In this document: positions 1-12,700 of the stretch, piece by piece
Layout: every line of letters begins with the position of its first letter
Numbering within the stretch: the first letter of the stretch is position 1
Assembly: GCA_008360975.2 (NCBI GenBank)
Contig: CM039192.1
Location: 7,532,194-7,596,193 of the forward strand
Reading direction: 5' to 3'
Length of the DNA: 64,000 bases
From: Lichenostomus cassidix
Taxonomy: Eukaryota > Chordata > Aves > Passeriformes > Meliphagidae
The notes under the pieces: model-generated
Told to the model about the DNA's origin: nothing
Seen by the model: the letters and a program-made list of their open reading frames with translations, nothing else
The model's database searches: none
Program-made: the position numbers and the translations under genes

Positions 1-3000
1 TGTTAACTCCAGGGCTGCTGGTGCCTTAGGCAGTGTTTTGCCATCATGAGATCAAATAGGACCAAAAGAATAAAACTCAGTATTTTCTGGTGTCCCTCGT
101 AGTTTTGTCTGCTCCATCTTCCTGATCCTTGCCAGGAGAACCACCATGAAAGTCCTTGTCCCAGAAGGGCCCAGGGGATGAAGGAGAAGGAAGCTTAAGC
201 CATTATCAGTCTATAGCTGCTCTGGGCATGTGTTCCTATTGCAAGGCAAGGGCATCATTTACCCACCTGACATTTAGTGTGGGATGTTAATTAGTGCTGT
301 GAGGGCACCTCATTATCGCTGGCCAGGTCAGGTGCCCTAGCAATAGGTCTGCCTCAGGCACTTGTGTCTCCTACATCAGTCCAGCTCCTTTCCCACTAAA
401 AGCCCAGCTCTGCTGCAAGAGCGGGTGGCTGAGCATCCAGAGCATTTCCTTTGAAATGCAGATTCCAGTTCTTCATCTCAGGCTTACAAAAGGCTTTTTA
501 CTGAGATGATCTACAGTTTAAATGTGAAATCAATTGTGGATTGATTGAAGGGCCATTATCATTCTGCACCCAGGATGCCTCTGTGTTTTCATGCTGTTCA
601 TGGACTTTTTAAGAAAACTCATTACCTTTCCTGAGCTGCTTCCTCCCTTCCCTGCATCACCCCTGAGCCACTTCTTGTTTCCTTTTGAATAAGTGAAACA
701 ATAAGAAGGGCACCAGGCAGGAATATGGTTCTGTAATAGGAGATTCATCCTGCTTAATCTGATTTCATTCCTAAGGCCTCTTCAGTTGAAAGCAGCTATT
801 GTGTCTTTGTTTCTTTTAACTGTGCTGCTGACTGTTGTCTGCATCTGGTGACCTCGGTAGCATTTGGGATTGTGAGATCTGTGTCTGTCCTTTTTGTGCT
901 GCTCCTGCCTCTGTGTTGTAGTCACTGCTGGAGCTGGCAGTGGTCACTGTTCAGGGGCATGGAGAAGCTCTGGGCTATGCCTGCTCCTGGTTTTTCCTCC
1001 CCATCTGTGTTCAAATGACTCTTGGTAAGCAGGCCCTGGGAGATGTCTCCTCCTCACAGAGCTGGCCAGCCAAGCCATATATCCACTGCAGAGCAGGTTG
1101 TGGGCTGCAGAGCAGGTTGTGGGCTGCAGAGCCAGGACACCCCTGTGAGGTGTGGCTGTATCCCTGGCTTTCCATTATGGAGACCAAGTCTCAGAGCTGA
1201 CACAGTCTAAACCTTTGTGGGCAGCATGGGTGTGATGTCCCCGTTTGTTGGGTGAGGTGGTTCCTAATTGCTGATCTCAAAGCAAGGCTCAGGTTTGCCT
1301 CCAGAGGGGTGGGCTGTGAGTTGTCGTGAGCTCAGTCTGGTTGCCCTAAATCAGGAGATGCCTTAAGGATCCTGCCTGGAAAAACTGCATTTGGTGCTTT
1401 GTATCATGTTCTAGTTCCTAATTGCATCCTCCCTTTTTTTACTTTTTTTCTCCTCAATGACAAATCACTGCTTTTATGTCTTGAAAGTGGTGGGAATGTT
1501 GGTGGAGTTAGCAGGGAATTTTACAGATTGAATTTTCAGATTAAATGGTCAGTCTGGATGCACACTCATCAGTGAGAAATAACTGGTGCTGGTTTGGGGC
1601 AGGTGTAGGAGCTCAGGTTACTTGGGATGTTCCTGAAGGAACACTGTTTTGGTCCCAAAATCACAAGCTGAAATCATGTACCAGATGGTCAAGTACAGAA
1701 GCCATTCTTGTGGTTTTGAGAGCAATTTCTTTGATTGAAAGCAGGCAGAGGAATGATGAGTACAGAAGGTGGCTGTTAATGAGAGAGATATCATTGTATA
1801 AAACAGTTTGCTTTTCTTCCTGGTCTCATTTTTCCTCTCCTGTGGAGCAGAACAAGTTGTATTCACTTGCAGGGATCTTCAGTGGGGACAGAAAACACTC
1901 TGCAGCCATGAACTGCCCAGCATCTGCTGGGCCACACTTTGCCCTCAGCTCCCTGCTGTAAAGCTGAACTCACTCTGTTCAAGACAAAAGATTTCCTCTG
2001 CATTTATATTATTGTAGGCAGATGAAAAATTGGTCCCTTAATTTGAATACAGTGATGAGTAAAGTATTATTCTAATGGTAGTAGAGAGGGGATTTGTGAG
2101 AGGCTTGCAAATAGGCTTGAGAAGAGTCTTTTTCTTCTCCATGTTGGGTGGGTTGAACTTCTGGAGCTGGTTAAAGCCAACCCTGACATTGTGGACTTGT
2201 TTGTGGATAAAGCATCAGGCATTGTGTGAGAGTCCAGGCTGAGCCTCCTGGGCCAAGGAGGAGTGAGGTGAATTCTCATCTTGCTGCATTTCTAGGTGTT
2301 TGAGGGATAAATGTAACCCCAAAGTGGAGAATTGCCAGGACAGCTTTTCCTGGCTCCACTATAAAATTCTGTTTTCCACCTCTGCAGAGAGCAATGCTGG
2401 GTGGGTCTGGCATGTAAAGGATGGGTTTTACCTGCTCACACCAGGCTCAGGCCTGCAGAGTTGTGTCAGTGCAGCTGTCCCAGTGTAATGCCTTCACTCT
2501 CTTCCCTGGGCACTTCCAGCTCTCTTGCCCCATCCACAGAGGGAGGTCCATGAGAAACCAGAGGATGAGAATGCTTAGGAGGGCCATGCCATGCCCACAT
2601 GGCACATCTTGCAGGTTTCTTTCTGCTTACTGCTTTCCTGCCCTGCTCTAACCATGCAGAGCTGACTTTTCCAAAGCAGAGGGCACTGGGGCACCTCTTG
2701 GCATCCGATGATCAGTGGGAAGCGAGAACTTGAGTCCTTCAGGGGCTGTTGAGAAGCACTGACAGCCCCTTGGGAAAGAAGACTTTGGTGCTGGGTTTTG
2801 CTCAGCTGGCTTTGCAGAGTTATTCTTCAGGCTCTCAGCAGTGTTCTCCAGCCGTGTGGCTGCTGGGGTGGGATTTGAGCAGCTCTGGCTTCCTCTGGCC
2901 TTGAGCCTTTGTGCAGACCCAGCTCAGCTGTCAGGAAGCCAGAAGAGAGTAAATAGCTTCCCTTGGCAAGCACTCCAAAGAGAGACTGGAGGGGGAATAA

Positions 3001-3249
3001 CCTTCTCCTGAGGAGGAGCATCCCTTGGGTTGAGCAAAACTGGGCTAATGACGTGAGTCTGTTAAAGGAGGGTAAAATATAGGTTGTATAAGCTCTTGGA
3101 GAGTTGCTGTTGCCAGACTCCGTAACTTAGATTTAGGGAAATGAAGCCTTTATGATTTTTATCCTCTCTAGTCCTCCTGTTTCCTGCACCTCACAGCAGA
3201 GCAGAGTCCATGGTTTCCATCCTAAGTTTGTGTTTGGCTTGTCTTACAG
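1..3249. other. Sequence upstream of the first recognisable HYDIN exon
   Basis: No exon, RNA gene or transposon could be supported here. The sequence has the texture of intronic DNA, with short open frames only. A 19-bp unit is repeated about 2.5 times at 1,086-1,132. The region is probably HYDIN intron, because the first clear HYDIN-like exon begins at 3,250 with a strong acceptor. More 5' HYDIN exons, if they exist, should lie left of the window or are too decayed to see by eye. Confidence 0.5.
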
Positions 3250-3486
3250 GCTGGCAAATGCTCATTGGAGGGTTGAACCCAGTAAAGGAGTGGTCGCCCC
3301 TTATTCTGAGGTGTCTGTGATTGTCACAGCAAACCTGGATGACACAGATAAATCCCAGGACATGGTGAAGGTGTTCACTGAGAACAGCTATATGAACTTC
3401 ATCCCTGTCCAGGCTGTGAGCACTGGCACCACGATTGTCACCGACAAACCATTTGCTCCAGAGCTCAAGTTGGAACCCCACTTCGG
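3250..3486 (+). pseudogene. HYDIN: HYDIN-like exon (Ig-like/ASH-type repeat), frame intact
   Basis: A 237-bp block opens after a pyrimidine-rich acceptor ending TTACAG and closes at a GT donor (cttcgg/gtagga). It reads without a stop from LANAHWRVEPSKG through YSEVSVIVTANLDD to PELKLEPHFG. The alternating hydrophobic strands and the 'SKG.V.P' turn are typical of the Ig-like (ASH/MSP-type) repeats that make up HYDIN, a very large protein of the ciliary central-pair C2b projection. The split glycine at the 3' end joins in phase to the next exon at 5,800. This exon is undamaged, but exons downstream on the same strand carry frameshifts, so I treat the locus as a pseudogene or partial copy. Alternative: a functional exon of an intact HYDIN in which the other lesions are assembly errors. 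Confidence 0.75.
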
Positions 3487-5799
3487 GTAGGAGATCTCTC
3501 AGATGCTGCTTCTCCTGTGGGCTCAGCAAGGAGCAGTTGTGTTGTAGTCCTTCAGGCTAGATCTTCTTCAGTGCACAAAGTCCTGGCTCTGTTTCCCTGA
3601 AGCCAGAGATTCCCTCAGAAACATGTAATGGCCATTGGAGAGTTGTTAGATACCCTTGGAAGCCGCCTAAAGGGAAACCAGTTGCTAAATTGTTACTGAA
3701 TTATCTCTAGCTCTGATACATTTATTTCCTCACTTTATCAAGTAACAATTGGAGAAAAACAGCATGTCCCAGCAGTGTCTGGCTGGAAAATGCTACTTTA
3801 CCAGTATAACCATATTTCTCTTCGCGATAACAGTGCTTGCTTTTGTGTTCCCTATGGAGTATCATCTCACAGCAGTGCAAACCTCGGCAGTAGCTTCTTG
3901 GCAGCACCTCGACTAAATGAATGGTGCTGTTTTACTTCCCCTCTGCCTGGGAGTCTGGGAGGAACAGCAGAATTTGTCTTTGCCCAGTGCCCTCCTTGGT
4001 TTGTTCTTCTCCAGCTGCCCTGCCAGGCTGTGCTTTATCAGATCAGACCTAGTGGCTCTCTCCTCATTTCTTCTGCCTGCTCCCTCACCATCTCTTCCAG
4101 AGAAGAAGTCCGAAGCACAGACAAGCCATGGTGGCTGCAGGACCAGCTCTGAAAGGGAGAGGAAAGCCTACTGAGGCTGGGCAGGATGCACTGACAATGT
4201 GAACTGAGGTGAGCTCAAAGGAGGGCCTTCACAGATCCTAACACCTGTGTCTGAAATCAGACATGCTCTTGTCAATGGGGGAAAGAGGAGCCTTATCAGA
4301 GTGCTCTTTGCCTTCTGCTGGAGAGTTCTTGGGATGAGAATTATTTTCTTGAGGTGCCTGTTCTTCTCCCTGCCTGCAAAGAGGGTCCGCAGTGTTCCCA
4401 ATACCTAAATTTTTGGGTAGAAAGAGTAAGTTAATCCTATTTTGAGAATTTAGGATAGATTTCAGGGGTTTACATATATATCCACCAGCCATCTACATAA
4501 GCAAGGACATTGCAGGGAGGTGGATCCTAGTCCAGTATGTCCTGTGCTCTGTGCAGCCTGGCTGCAACTGGCTACACAACAGAGCAGACAGTGTCGATGA
4601 GCCTGGTGTCATCATAGCCTGTCCCTTCCCATCTGTGCTCACCAGCCTGGTTTAGGGTTGTTGCCAGGGCTGTCAGCTGCAGAGCTACTACTGGGTGAGC
4701 TGAGATGGGACCCAGGAAACACTGGGTGTTCTTAGAGCTACAAATTCTGCACCTATCCCGAGCTTCTACAAGCTTTCATCTATTGCTGTCTTCAACATAA
4801 ACTGTTTTATGCTAAGCTGGTGCATATCAGTTGTTAAAAGTCTGTTCTGGAGCAACTTCTATACCATCACTTCTGCTGGCAGCAGACAGCCACATTTTCT
4901 GTGCCTTTCAAAAAACCCGTAACTGCTCCAGGAACAATTTGTTTCCTGGTCATGCTCAGATTTATTGAGAGTAAAGTAACAGCTCCAGACTAGCCTGCAG
5001 TTAGGGTTTCTTTACATGAAGGAATCAATTTCCATTGAACATTCATTTTGTTTCCTGTCTAGCTGGAGTTATTAATCTCTTGTTGTCACTCCATTCCCTC
5101 AGCAGCCAGACTGGTCTTGCTGCTGTCTTCGTATTGGGGAAACTTCTATTGACCCTGTGTTCTCACAGTGCATTTCTCTTTATAAAACACAAACGTAGCT
5201 GCACTATTCTGGCAAAGGGTGACGTGTTGGGAGTGATTAGGGTTGGATGCCCTTTAAGAGCAGGGGAGATGAGGGTGTGCCATGGCAGGGGCCCCACCAG
5301 TGGGACAAGTGGTGCTCAGATCACCAGCTGAGTCTCTATACCCTGCAGCTCCTCAGTAGCACCCTCAGAGGAAGCCACCTGAGGCAGTAGCTCCTAAGGG
5401 AAAGGTGAAACGGCAGTGAAGCTGTTCCTCCCTCTGCCTGCAGCCAAGACAGGCTAGCTCAGTGTCTGATACGGTGAGACCTGCAGGAAGCACCTTGGTA
5501 AAACCCTCAGAGTGTTAAGCAGCAAAGGCTGGTGATGCTCTGAGATGAGGCAGCAACTGAGGAGGTGCTTTTCAAGAAGCTCTTCCTGGCTGTATGCAAA
5601 CAGAGCAGCTGCTGGGTGGTGATAAACTCTGGGGCAACCAAGACCTGGCTGTGGTTTAAGCTTTGAGCTTGGGCAGCCTTTTGGGTGCAAGTTTTATTTC
5701 AGAGTGTGCAGTCAGGGAATGTCACCAGAGTGCTGAAGCTGAGTGATCACAGAGAAATAGCAGCTCCCATGACATTTTCCATCTCTGCTTCTCTTCTAG
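3487..5799 (+). other. Intron between two HYDIN-like exons
   Basis: This 2.3-kb stretch runs between a GT donor at 3,487 and an AG acceptor at 5,798-5,799. No exon, transposon or RNA gene was recognised. The flanking exon phases match across it (a glycine codon split after its second base), so it behaves as one ordinary phase-2 intron. Confidence 0.6.
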
Positions 5800-6054
5800 C
5801 TTCACTCCCTGCCGTTACGAGTTCAAAGTGACAAACAAAGGACGAAAAAACATCAGCTGTACTGGACCACAGAAGGTTTCAACATATTTCAGCAGCATCA
5901 TTGTCTCCCTGCTCTCAGTGTCAGCAAGAGTAAAGATTCTTCCCAGATCCCCAGACCTGGCAGCCCTGTGTTTAAGCTGCAGCCACTGCAGCTGGACCTG
6001 AAGCCGGGCGAGACTGCGGAGATGGTGCTGGAAGGATGCTCCAGCACTGCCCAG
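5800..6054 (+). pseudogene. HYDIN: HYDIN-like exon with a 1-nt frameshift in an A run
   Basis: After the acceptor ctcttctag the frame reads FTPCRYEFKVTNKGRK, a typical HYDIN strand pair. At the six-A run near 5,845-5,850 the homologous reading moves to another frame, which continues QLYWTTEGF and later SPVFKLQPLQLDLKPGETAE and MVLEGCSSTAQ, and ends at a clean donor (cag/gtgagg). The original frame hits a stop soon after the shift. Restoring one base would keep the whole block open, so the lesion is a net one-base loss in a homopolymer. That is either a real inactivating mutation or a sequencing error. The exon length (255 bp) and both splice sites are otherwise well preserved. The 'P.SPVFKL.PL...L.PG' pattern is the start of another Ig-like repeat. 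Confidence 0.75.
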
Positions 6055-7347
6055 GTGAGGCCCCTGCCTAGGGCTGACCCTTCCCTATCAGATCCCTTCC
6101 ACTGGGGCTTCTTGTGCAGCCCCTTGATGTTTGCCTGGGAAAAGAAGCGAGTGACTTCAAGAAACTGTTTTAAGGCCACAAGTTTCCATGGCAGCACCAG
6201 TTGCTTTCCTTGCTGGCCACCATCGTTGCTAAGGATTTTTTGTGTTTCCATAGCTACCAAAACCCAGTGCTGATCCCAAAATACAGGCTGACGGAAATAT
6301 TGCTCCTTTGGGGCAAACAGGAGGTTACCAGTGTTGTGTGCTGAGGCAGAAAGGAAGGATAGGGAAAGTAAGTTACACTCAGACTAGAAGCCCAGGCAGG
6401 AAGTAAATTAAGCAAATCCCAAGTGCTTTATTCAGGAGAAGCAAGGAGTAAAACAAAAGTCCTGTGAAGGGTGGGAGTGTCTGGAAGCAGCATTGCTTTT
6501 CGTCCACAAACAAACATGAGCAGAGGGCTGGTCTCACCCTGAGTCCTGGAAGGGGAAAACACTGTGCAATGATCAGTGTGCTCTAATGATCAGTGTGATG
6601 TCCATCCACGTGGGAAACTGTTCCCAGGGATCATTATAATTGACAACTTAACTTTTGTCAATATTTCCATAACCGCTCACCCCAGTCTCTCAGCCATCCC
6701 TGGCGTCCCAAGGGCAGCCAGGTTTTGCAGCACCCTTGGAGAGCAGCTCAGAGGAGGAGATTTTAGCAGGGTCATGGATGTTCTCTCTGTGCCTTTCTTC
6801 CCAGGGGAAATGCAACTCTACAGAGAAAATGCCACCTAACCCTGGAGTGCATTCCCTGGCTCCAGGACCACTGGGCACATGTGGAAGTATATGTGAAGTG
6901 TGTCTCCATGAAGCTCCTGCTGATACTGGTCTTCTGAGAAAGGGCTGCCTCAGTGGTAGCTTGAGGAAGTCTTGCTCAATCACCTGCAGTGGGACTGTCC
7001 CGGCACAGTTCTGAGCCCCAAGGTTTTGCAGGAGAGGGAAATAGTGATCAGGACACTGGTGAGACTGTCTTGTCTGGAAATCCCAAAGGGCATCTGTGAG
7101 TTCAGCTGTGGCTACCTGGCTTCTTCAGTCAGAGCCTGACTCCCCTGGGAGTGGGCATTCCACTTTCCTTGTGTCCAGAGAGATTCATAATCTTCAGGCT
7201 GGTCAGCAGCCCAGCTCCCTGCATTGCATCTGTAGGCTCTGAAAGGACTTGGGTTGTGGTGTTGTATCAGAGGGAGGAGTGAGAAATAAAAGGAGGCATT
7301 TGGGGAAGCAAAACCATGAGGAATCAGGAGAAGGTCTTGAGTATCCT
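6055..7347. other. Non-coding stretch after the 5.8-kb HYDIN exon
   Basis: No further HYDIN exon was found where the next one should follow. Within 6,182-6,257 three matches to RFX X-box half sites cluster (see findings). The rest shows no recognisable element. Confidence 0.45.
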
Positions 7348-7645
7348 GCTTAAGCAGAGTGTTTTCCTGTGAAGTGCAAGACATCTCTGTTCCTGAGGAA
7401 GTTTCCTTTAAAACCAGCCCTAGAAGGCCACAGGGCATCCTAGGAACAAGTGATCCCTTCCTTACCTGAAGGCAAGCTGGTTATTTGGGGTTTTTGCATG
7501 GATTCTTTCCCCTCCACTTCTAAGAGAGGGCTTGCTGGCACTGACCCTTCTATCCCCTCTTTCCTGCAATATATGGTTTTTTTTTTCTTTTTTTTTAATT
7601 CGTTTTTACAAATTCCTGTAAGCATTATGCTTACAAGATCACCTT
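7348..7645 (+). repeat. Duplicated block A, copy 1 (direct repeat with 15,597-15,880)
   Basis: From the motif gagtgttttcctgtgaagtg onward this block matches 15,597-15,880 in the same orientation. Shared strings include 'aaaaccagccct', 'tccttacctg' and 'ttctttcccctc', with scattered substitutions and small gaps. It directly abuts the outer end of the left arm of the large inverted repeat. It contains a T-rich run at about 7,576-7,598. No coding function is visible. It may be an unrecognised old interspersed repeat or a segmental duplication. Confidence 0.6.
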
Positions 7646-9712
7646 ATTTTACAGAAACAAGGAAATCATGACTGCTGACTTGATGACACAGAATCTGCTT
7701 CATCTAAGCCTTTGTCCTTGGAAAGCCCCAGCTCAGCTGTTGCACATCTCAATAACTTCCAGTTGGCTACCTAATGTTGCCCTGTCTCCGTAGTCATTTA
7801 GACAGGCTAAACTATCATCTTCATTTTTCTGCTTTGCTCTATCTAACAGCAGCTACTGTCTCCCAGATTATCTCATGCCGAGCACTCTGCCTAAGGGAAC
7901 TGAAAGCATTAGCGTGAAGTCTGCCTCTTCCCAGAGGAGAAGCAGCTGTCAGAAAGGTCCCCCCAATATTTCACAGGGTCAGTTACCTTGTCTGGACATC
8001 AAGAGAGGGAAGCCTTGAAAGTGGTTCTGCACTTTTTGTGGAGTGAAGGTCACTGTAGTAAAGGCATGGGAGAAGCCAGGCATGCAAATCCAAGTGGGAT
8101 ACACACTGAAAATGTTACTGACGTGTCTGTCAGGGTTGTGTGTGCTTTGAGGATTGAAAAATGTGAAATGCATCAGAAAGTGAAGGAGGTCTATGACCAC
8201 TTGAGGTTGTTTTTCCTTGTATCCAGTTTCTGTAGCAACTCCATGCTGTCCTGACTCTGCAGTACAAGCCTCATCTGAACACCCCTGGAAACAGGGTCAT
8301 CCAGCCTGGGATGTGCTTTCCAAGCCCAAGAGCAGTCCTGCAGGCATGCTGGGGCACATCTATAAACACATTTGTGGCAATTCCTCCTGCTGTGACCTCT
8401 TTGCAGAGAGCAGAAGTCTGGGCTGGGCACTTTTCATGACAGAAGTGAACGGTTTTTCCATAATGCCCCAGGAAACCAAGCCAAGTTAACCACTGGGCAC
8501 TGAAGTGCTGCTGTTACAAAGTGCAGAGTGCATCCAGAAACAGTTTTGTTCAGAGGACACAGCCCCTTGGGAGCTGTAAATCAGCTACGGCTCTCATGAG
8601 GGCTTAGGGAAGAAGCCATGGGTACTGGGACAGCTCATTTCCAGCTGGGTCTTATCAAATCCCAACAAGTTTTTTGTGAGGCCCTTCTTGATGTACAGCA
8701 CCTTCATGAGCAGACCCTGGGATGCAGAGGAATGTCAGCAAAAGCAAGTGGAGGGAGCTGGAGAAAAAAGAGTAGTGCTGTTAGCTCTGCTTGGAGGCCC
8801 CTCTCATCTTCTGCCAAATTAAATTAGGGTTTAATTACAAGCTAAAGGGGAAATCTAATTTTGATGCTAGAACAATGCATATATTTTATAATAACAGAGA
8901 AACAAGCACATTCCAGTGAAGTCCGCGAGGAATTAATTTCCTCTGGGGCCACTTGTTGGCTGCTTGCCTGTTTCTCTTTACTCCCATTTCTTTAGAACCA
9001 ATTGAGGTTTTTGGAAATGGGAATGCTGAATCAGTGCTCAGCTTTTAATCACCCCATCTCCCCCTCAATTGGCTTTGCTGGACGTGAGCCTGCAGGCACT
9101 TGCTCCTCCTGATGCTGAGTCACCTGAGCCTGGTGAGTTGGTGGCAGCTGAGGGTCCCAAGCGTGTGGCAGGAGAGCAGCCTCTGCTCCAAAGGCTTTGG
9201 CATGGCCCCCGTGCTGGCTCTTTCCTGCTGTGGATGCTATGACAGCTCCCTGTTCTGCTCTGCATGTTAATTAAGCAGTAATGTATTTGCTCTGGGTCCC
9301 TCAGCAGCCACCATGTGATTCTGCATGGCAGAGCTGCAAATGAAGATGGTCTCCAAGCTATTAACACCTCAAATTGCTCATCAAGAGCCCGGCAGAAGGG
9401 CAGCATGTCAGATATTATTTCTGATCCACATTAAGCACTGTTGGTATTCTAAGTGATCAGATTAAACTAATTCAGTCTGATACCAAGGGAATCAAGTATG
9501 AAGACTCAGGAAGGTGAGATCAGTAGAATATAAGCATCCATACATCTAACCTTGATGGAGCCCATCAGCAGAGCCTCCCAGTATCCATCAAACACACACA
9601 TTTATTTTGACCAGGAGAGAAAAATATTTTTCTGCCTGGACAAGACCCTTGTGTGCCTAGATCGTTTTTTCTTCCAATTGTTTTTTTTTTTTTTCTTCTC
9701 ATTCTCTGGTCT
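7640..9712 (+). repeat. Left arm of large inverted repeat
   Basis: Two sub-blocks here are reverse-complement copies of the right arm. 7,640-7,893 pairs with about 20,853-21,105, and 8,643-9,712 pairs with about 19,635-20,708. The core (about 8,830-9,480) is almost identical between arms: in the 342 bp 9,065-9,406 I count only about three differences. Similarity falls off toward both ends. Between the sub-blocks this arm has about 750 bp (7,894-8,642) that the other arm replaces with about 145 bp of different sequence. No transposon signature was recognised. Confidence 0.85.
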
Positions 9713-12700
9713 CTGCTGCTGCTTTGATCAGAGCAATGGTAGAAGCAGCACAGTCCAGCTGTGGCTGTGGGGTTGGACATGCTCAATCATGCCAATCCAT
9801 GCCCCTTCTTTGACACTGTGGAGCAATGAATCTCTCATGGTTACTCTTTGTCTGTACCTACACGGTTAGAGACAGACTGAAAAAAACAGGCTCTCTTCAC
9901 CCCTTGGATCTTTGATAGCTCAAAGTTGAGTTAAGACTTTGCAGAAAGTCTTAACCAAGAGGTTTTCTGTAACATTAGAATAGACCTGCACAATCTCCCC
10001 ACAGGAGATACTAAACCTGGAATCCAATTCAAACATTTTATCCTATTTTTTACCTTCAAGGTTTCTTCTTGAAAGACTAATTTGTCCCCTTTCTAAAAGC
10101 AGTGACCAGCTCCTCAGCTTTCCTCGGGTATCCCCTCAAAAGGAAGATATTCAATACAAAGGACATACAAGGATATTCTTAGAGACATGTGACAGAGGCT
10201 GCCAAAGGCTCATCCCCAAATGTAGCTGTTCTCTAGAGCTTTCATCCTTTATTCAGGACCCATGCCTTGTCGTTTGCATTGATCACTGCTGTTCCTGCAT
10301 CACCTCATTGTCTCCTCCATGTGAGATGTGTTCCCTCCCTGGGACAGAGCTAAGAGGCACCGAGCAGTCCATGTGCCAGGATGCATCAGCAGGGAGCCCT
10401 GCACCTTCGTGGCACATGTCAAACCACCTTCATGTGTTGATCTGACATCTCTGGACAGTGAGAACTTCTTGGCTACAGATCCAGGGTAACAAATTGCCAG
10501 TAGATTCTTTGGGGAAAGGATTTGTTGAGCTAAACATGTAGAAAATTATTCTTTTCATTCAGGATTTTCTTGTTTGTTTTGAACAGGAGCCTTTCTCCTC
10601 CCAGGTGGGTCTTCTGAGAGCATTAGTGATTTCTCCTGCCTCTGTCCTCTTTTATTGCATGTCCCCAGGCAGGTGTAACTGCAGGGAGCCTGCGAGCCAG
10701 ATCCCAGCCTTGGTGCTGACCAAAAAAACCCAATTCTGTGTTAGAGTTGATGGGGTTTTGCTTTGTTGTTTTTATAACTAGGAAGAAATGGAAAATGCAG
10801 ACAGTGAAAAAGAGTGCAAGGCAGAAATCTGACAGCAACGCTCTGTCAGCCACTGGCAGGGAGAGGCAGGAACATTGGGAACATCCATCAGAAATGCATT
10901 TATCCCCATGCCCCTGGTGCTGGAGAGTGTCAGATGGGTGACAGTAGCGCATACGTCCTTCTTGCCCCCTGGTGCTCTCAGCTCCTTAGGGCCCTATGTA
11001 TGGGGCTTTCACAGTACCCCCTCACATGCTATTTCTCTTCTTAAATCCCCTGGGTAGCTTAGAAAAGGAGAGCTGAGTTGTGAGGGGAAGGTGCTGCTGG
11101 ATGTGTCCTTCAGCTGCAGGAAGTTTGGCAGCAGCAGAACTGGGTGTAACAAAAAAGTGGTTTATTATTTCTCAGAGTTGGAGGCTCTTGGAGCAAGTGC
11201 TGGTTGGGGATCACCTCTGGGGTGGCCATGTGGCTGCCATGGACAGCTTGTAGAAAGTCTCTCTACTCACAGGCAGAGGCACTGGGGAGCTGAAGCAAGA
11301 GAGACTTGGAAATTTGCTACTTGCTTCATTCAGACAGAATGAAAAGTAAATAAGGAGCTTGCCAAGGAGTCATTCCTCAGTGGACTAGGGAGCAGCCTCT
11401 AGGTTTTGGAGGGGTGAATTTAGGGTACACAAAGCGAAGGAGAAAGCATTGCCTGTGCTGTTAGGTGTTTGACTGTCTCCCTGGCTTTGTACTGTGCCAT
11501 CAGGACCAAGCCTGGGAGATGTTCATGTGTCATCCATGCCTGGATCAGGCTGGGGGGGTTGGGTGGTGGTTGCCTTCTGATTTTAGAGCCAGTCAGCAGA
11601 CACTGACTGGAAGGTGACTTCTTCTTGCTCTGCCAGCACTGTTCAGCTGCGAATTTGGGGAGCAGCCAGCTTCTGCCCTTGCTTTCTGCACATCTTCATC
11701 AGCCAAGGCTCACAGTGGGAGCCCAAGGTACACGGGCTCTGCAAAGGGCATCCCTCTCCCTATCCAAGCCATTCCACCAGTGCTGCCTGGATGGCTTCTG
11801 TGTGGATTTCCTCTGGGCAGAAGGTGCAGGAGGCTCAAGGCCTGTTTCTACAGAGCTTTAGTGTTTATGAAACAAATCGTTGATGCTTCTTCTTGGTTTG
11901 TTGGGGGGAACAGCCATCACTGCATGTAGCAGTGATAGGTAAGGTGACATAATCTCCCAGACCTCATTTCTCTCAATTTCTCCATCTTTTCTCACCCTGA
12001 TTCCTGTGAGCTGTGCATCAAACAGCTTTCCTAAGAGAAAATCCATCTGACCCCTGGCACTGCTCTGCCCATAAGTGCTGTTTCTACTATACCAGTACTC
12101 TTTCCTGGTACTGCCTCCCTGTCTTAAGAGGGTAGCTGAGCAATCTTTCAAGTCTTAGAAGGAGAGGCTCAAGCCCCTTGTAGTGAATCCAGGTGCCAAA
12201 ACTTTACACGTTTTTCAGTCTAAGTCTGCACTGGGGATTTTTGTGCTGATTTCTTCTAGCCCAAGGTGCTTCCTAGACAGGCAGCACAACCTAAAACTAA
12301 CTCTTATGATGAGGAGCATTGTCCAGATGCTCCTTGAACCCTGACACATTGCTGTGTATTGTCTTTGCCAACTCAGAGAACCAGTAGCAGTTGGGTTAAG
12401 GTGTGATGACTTTGGGATGTTAGTGATGTGTCACCTTTTATCTGTACCCCTGGCTGGGACAGGGAGGCAGCCAGGAGAAAAGTGAGGGAAGACTTCAGCT
12501 TCCAGGGAGATTGAATGGCATTCACAAAGAGCAGAGCAGCCCAAAGAGATGCCCATCCCAGAATCAGTGGTGTGGGATGCTGCAAGAAGGACTGATTTAC
12601 TCTCCACTGTGTGCTTCATGTAGCAGAGGGAGGCAGGAGTTCCAGGGGGTCAGGCACCCCAGGGGTCCTCTGGGCCCAGCTGCCATGCCATGCATTTTCA

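Noticed and set aside
2140..2229. Short plus-strand reading VELLELVKANPDIVDLFVDK
   Set aside because: It looks protein-like but has no acceptor, no clear family and ends at a stop. Not enough to call an exon.
9065..9406. 113-codon open frame on the minus strand, repeated at 19,945-20,286 on the plus strand
   Set aside because: Both are the same inverted-repeat core. The few base differences I can see all change amino acids, there is no recognisable domain, and the duplication alone explains the shared frame.
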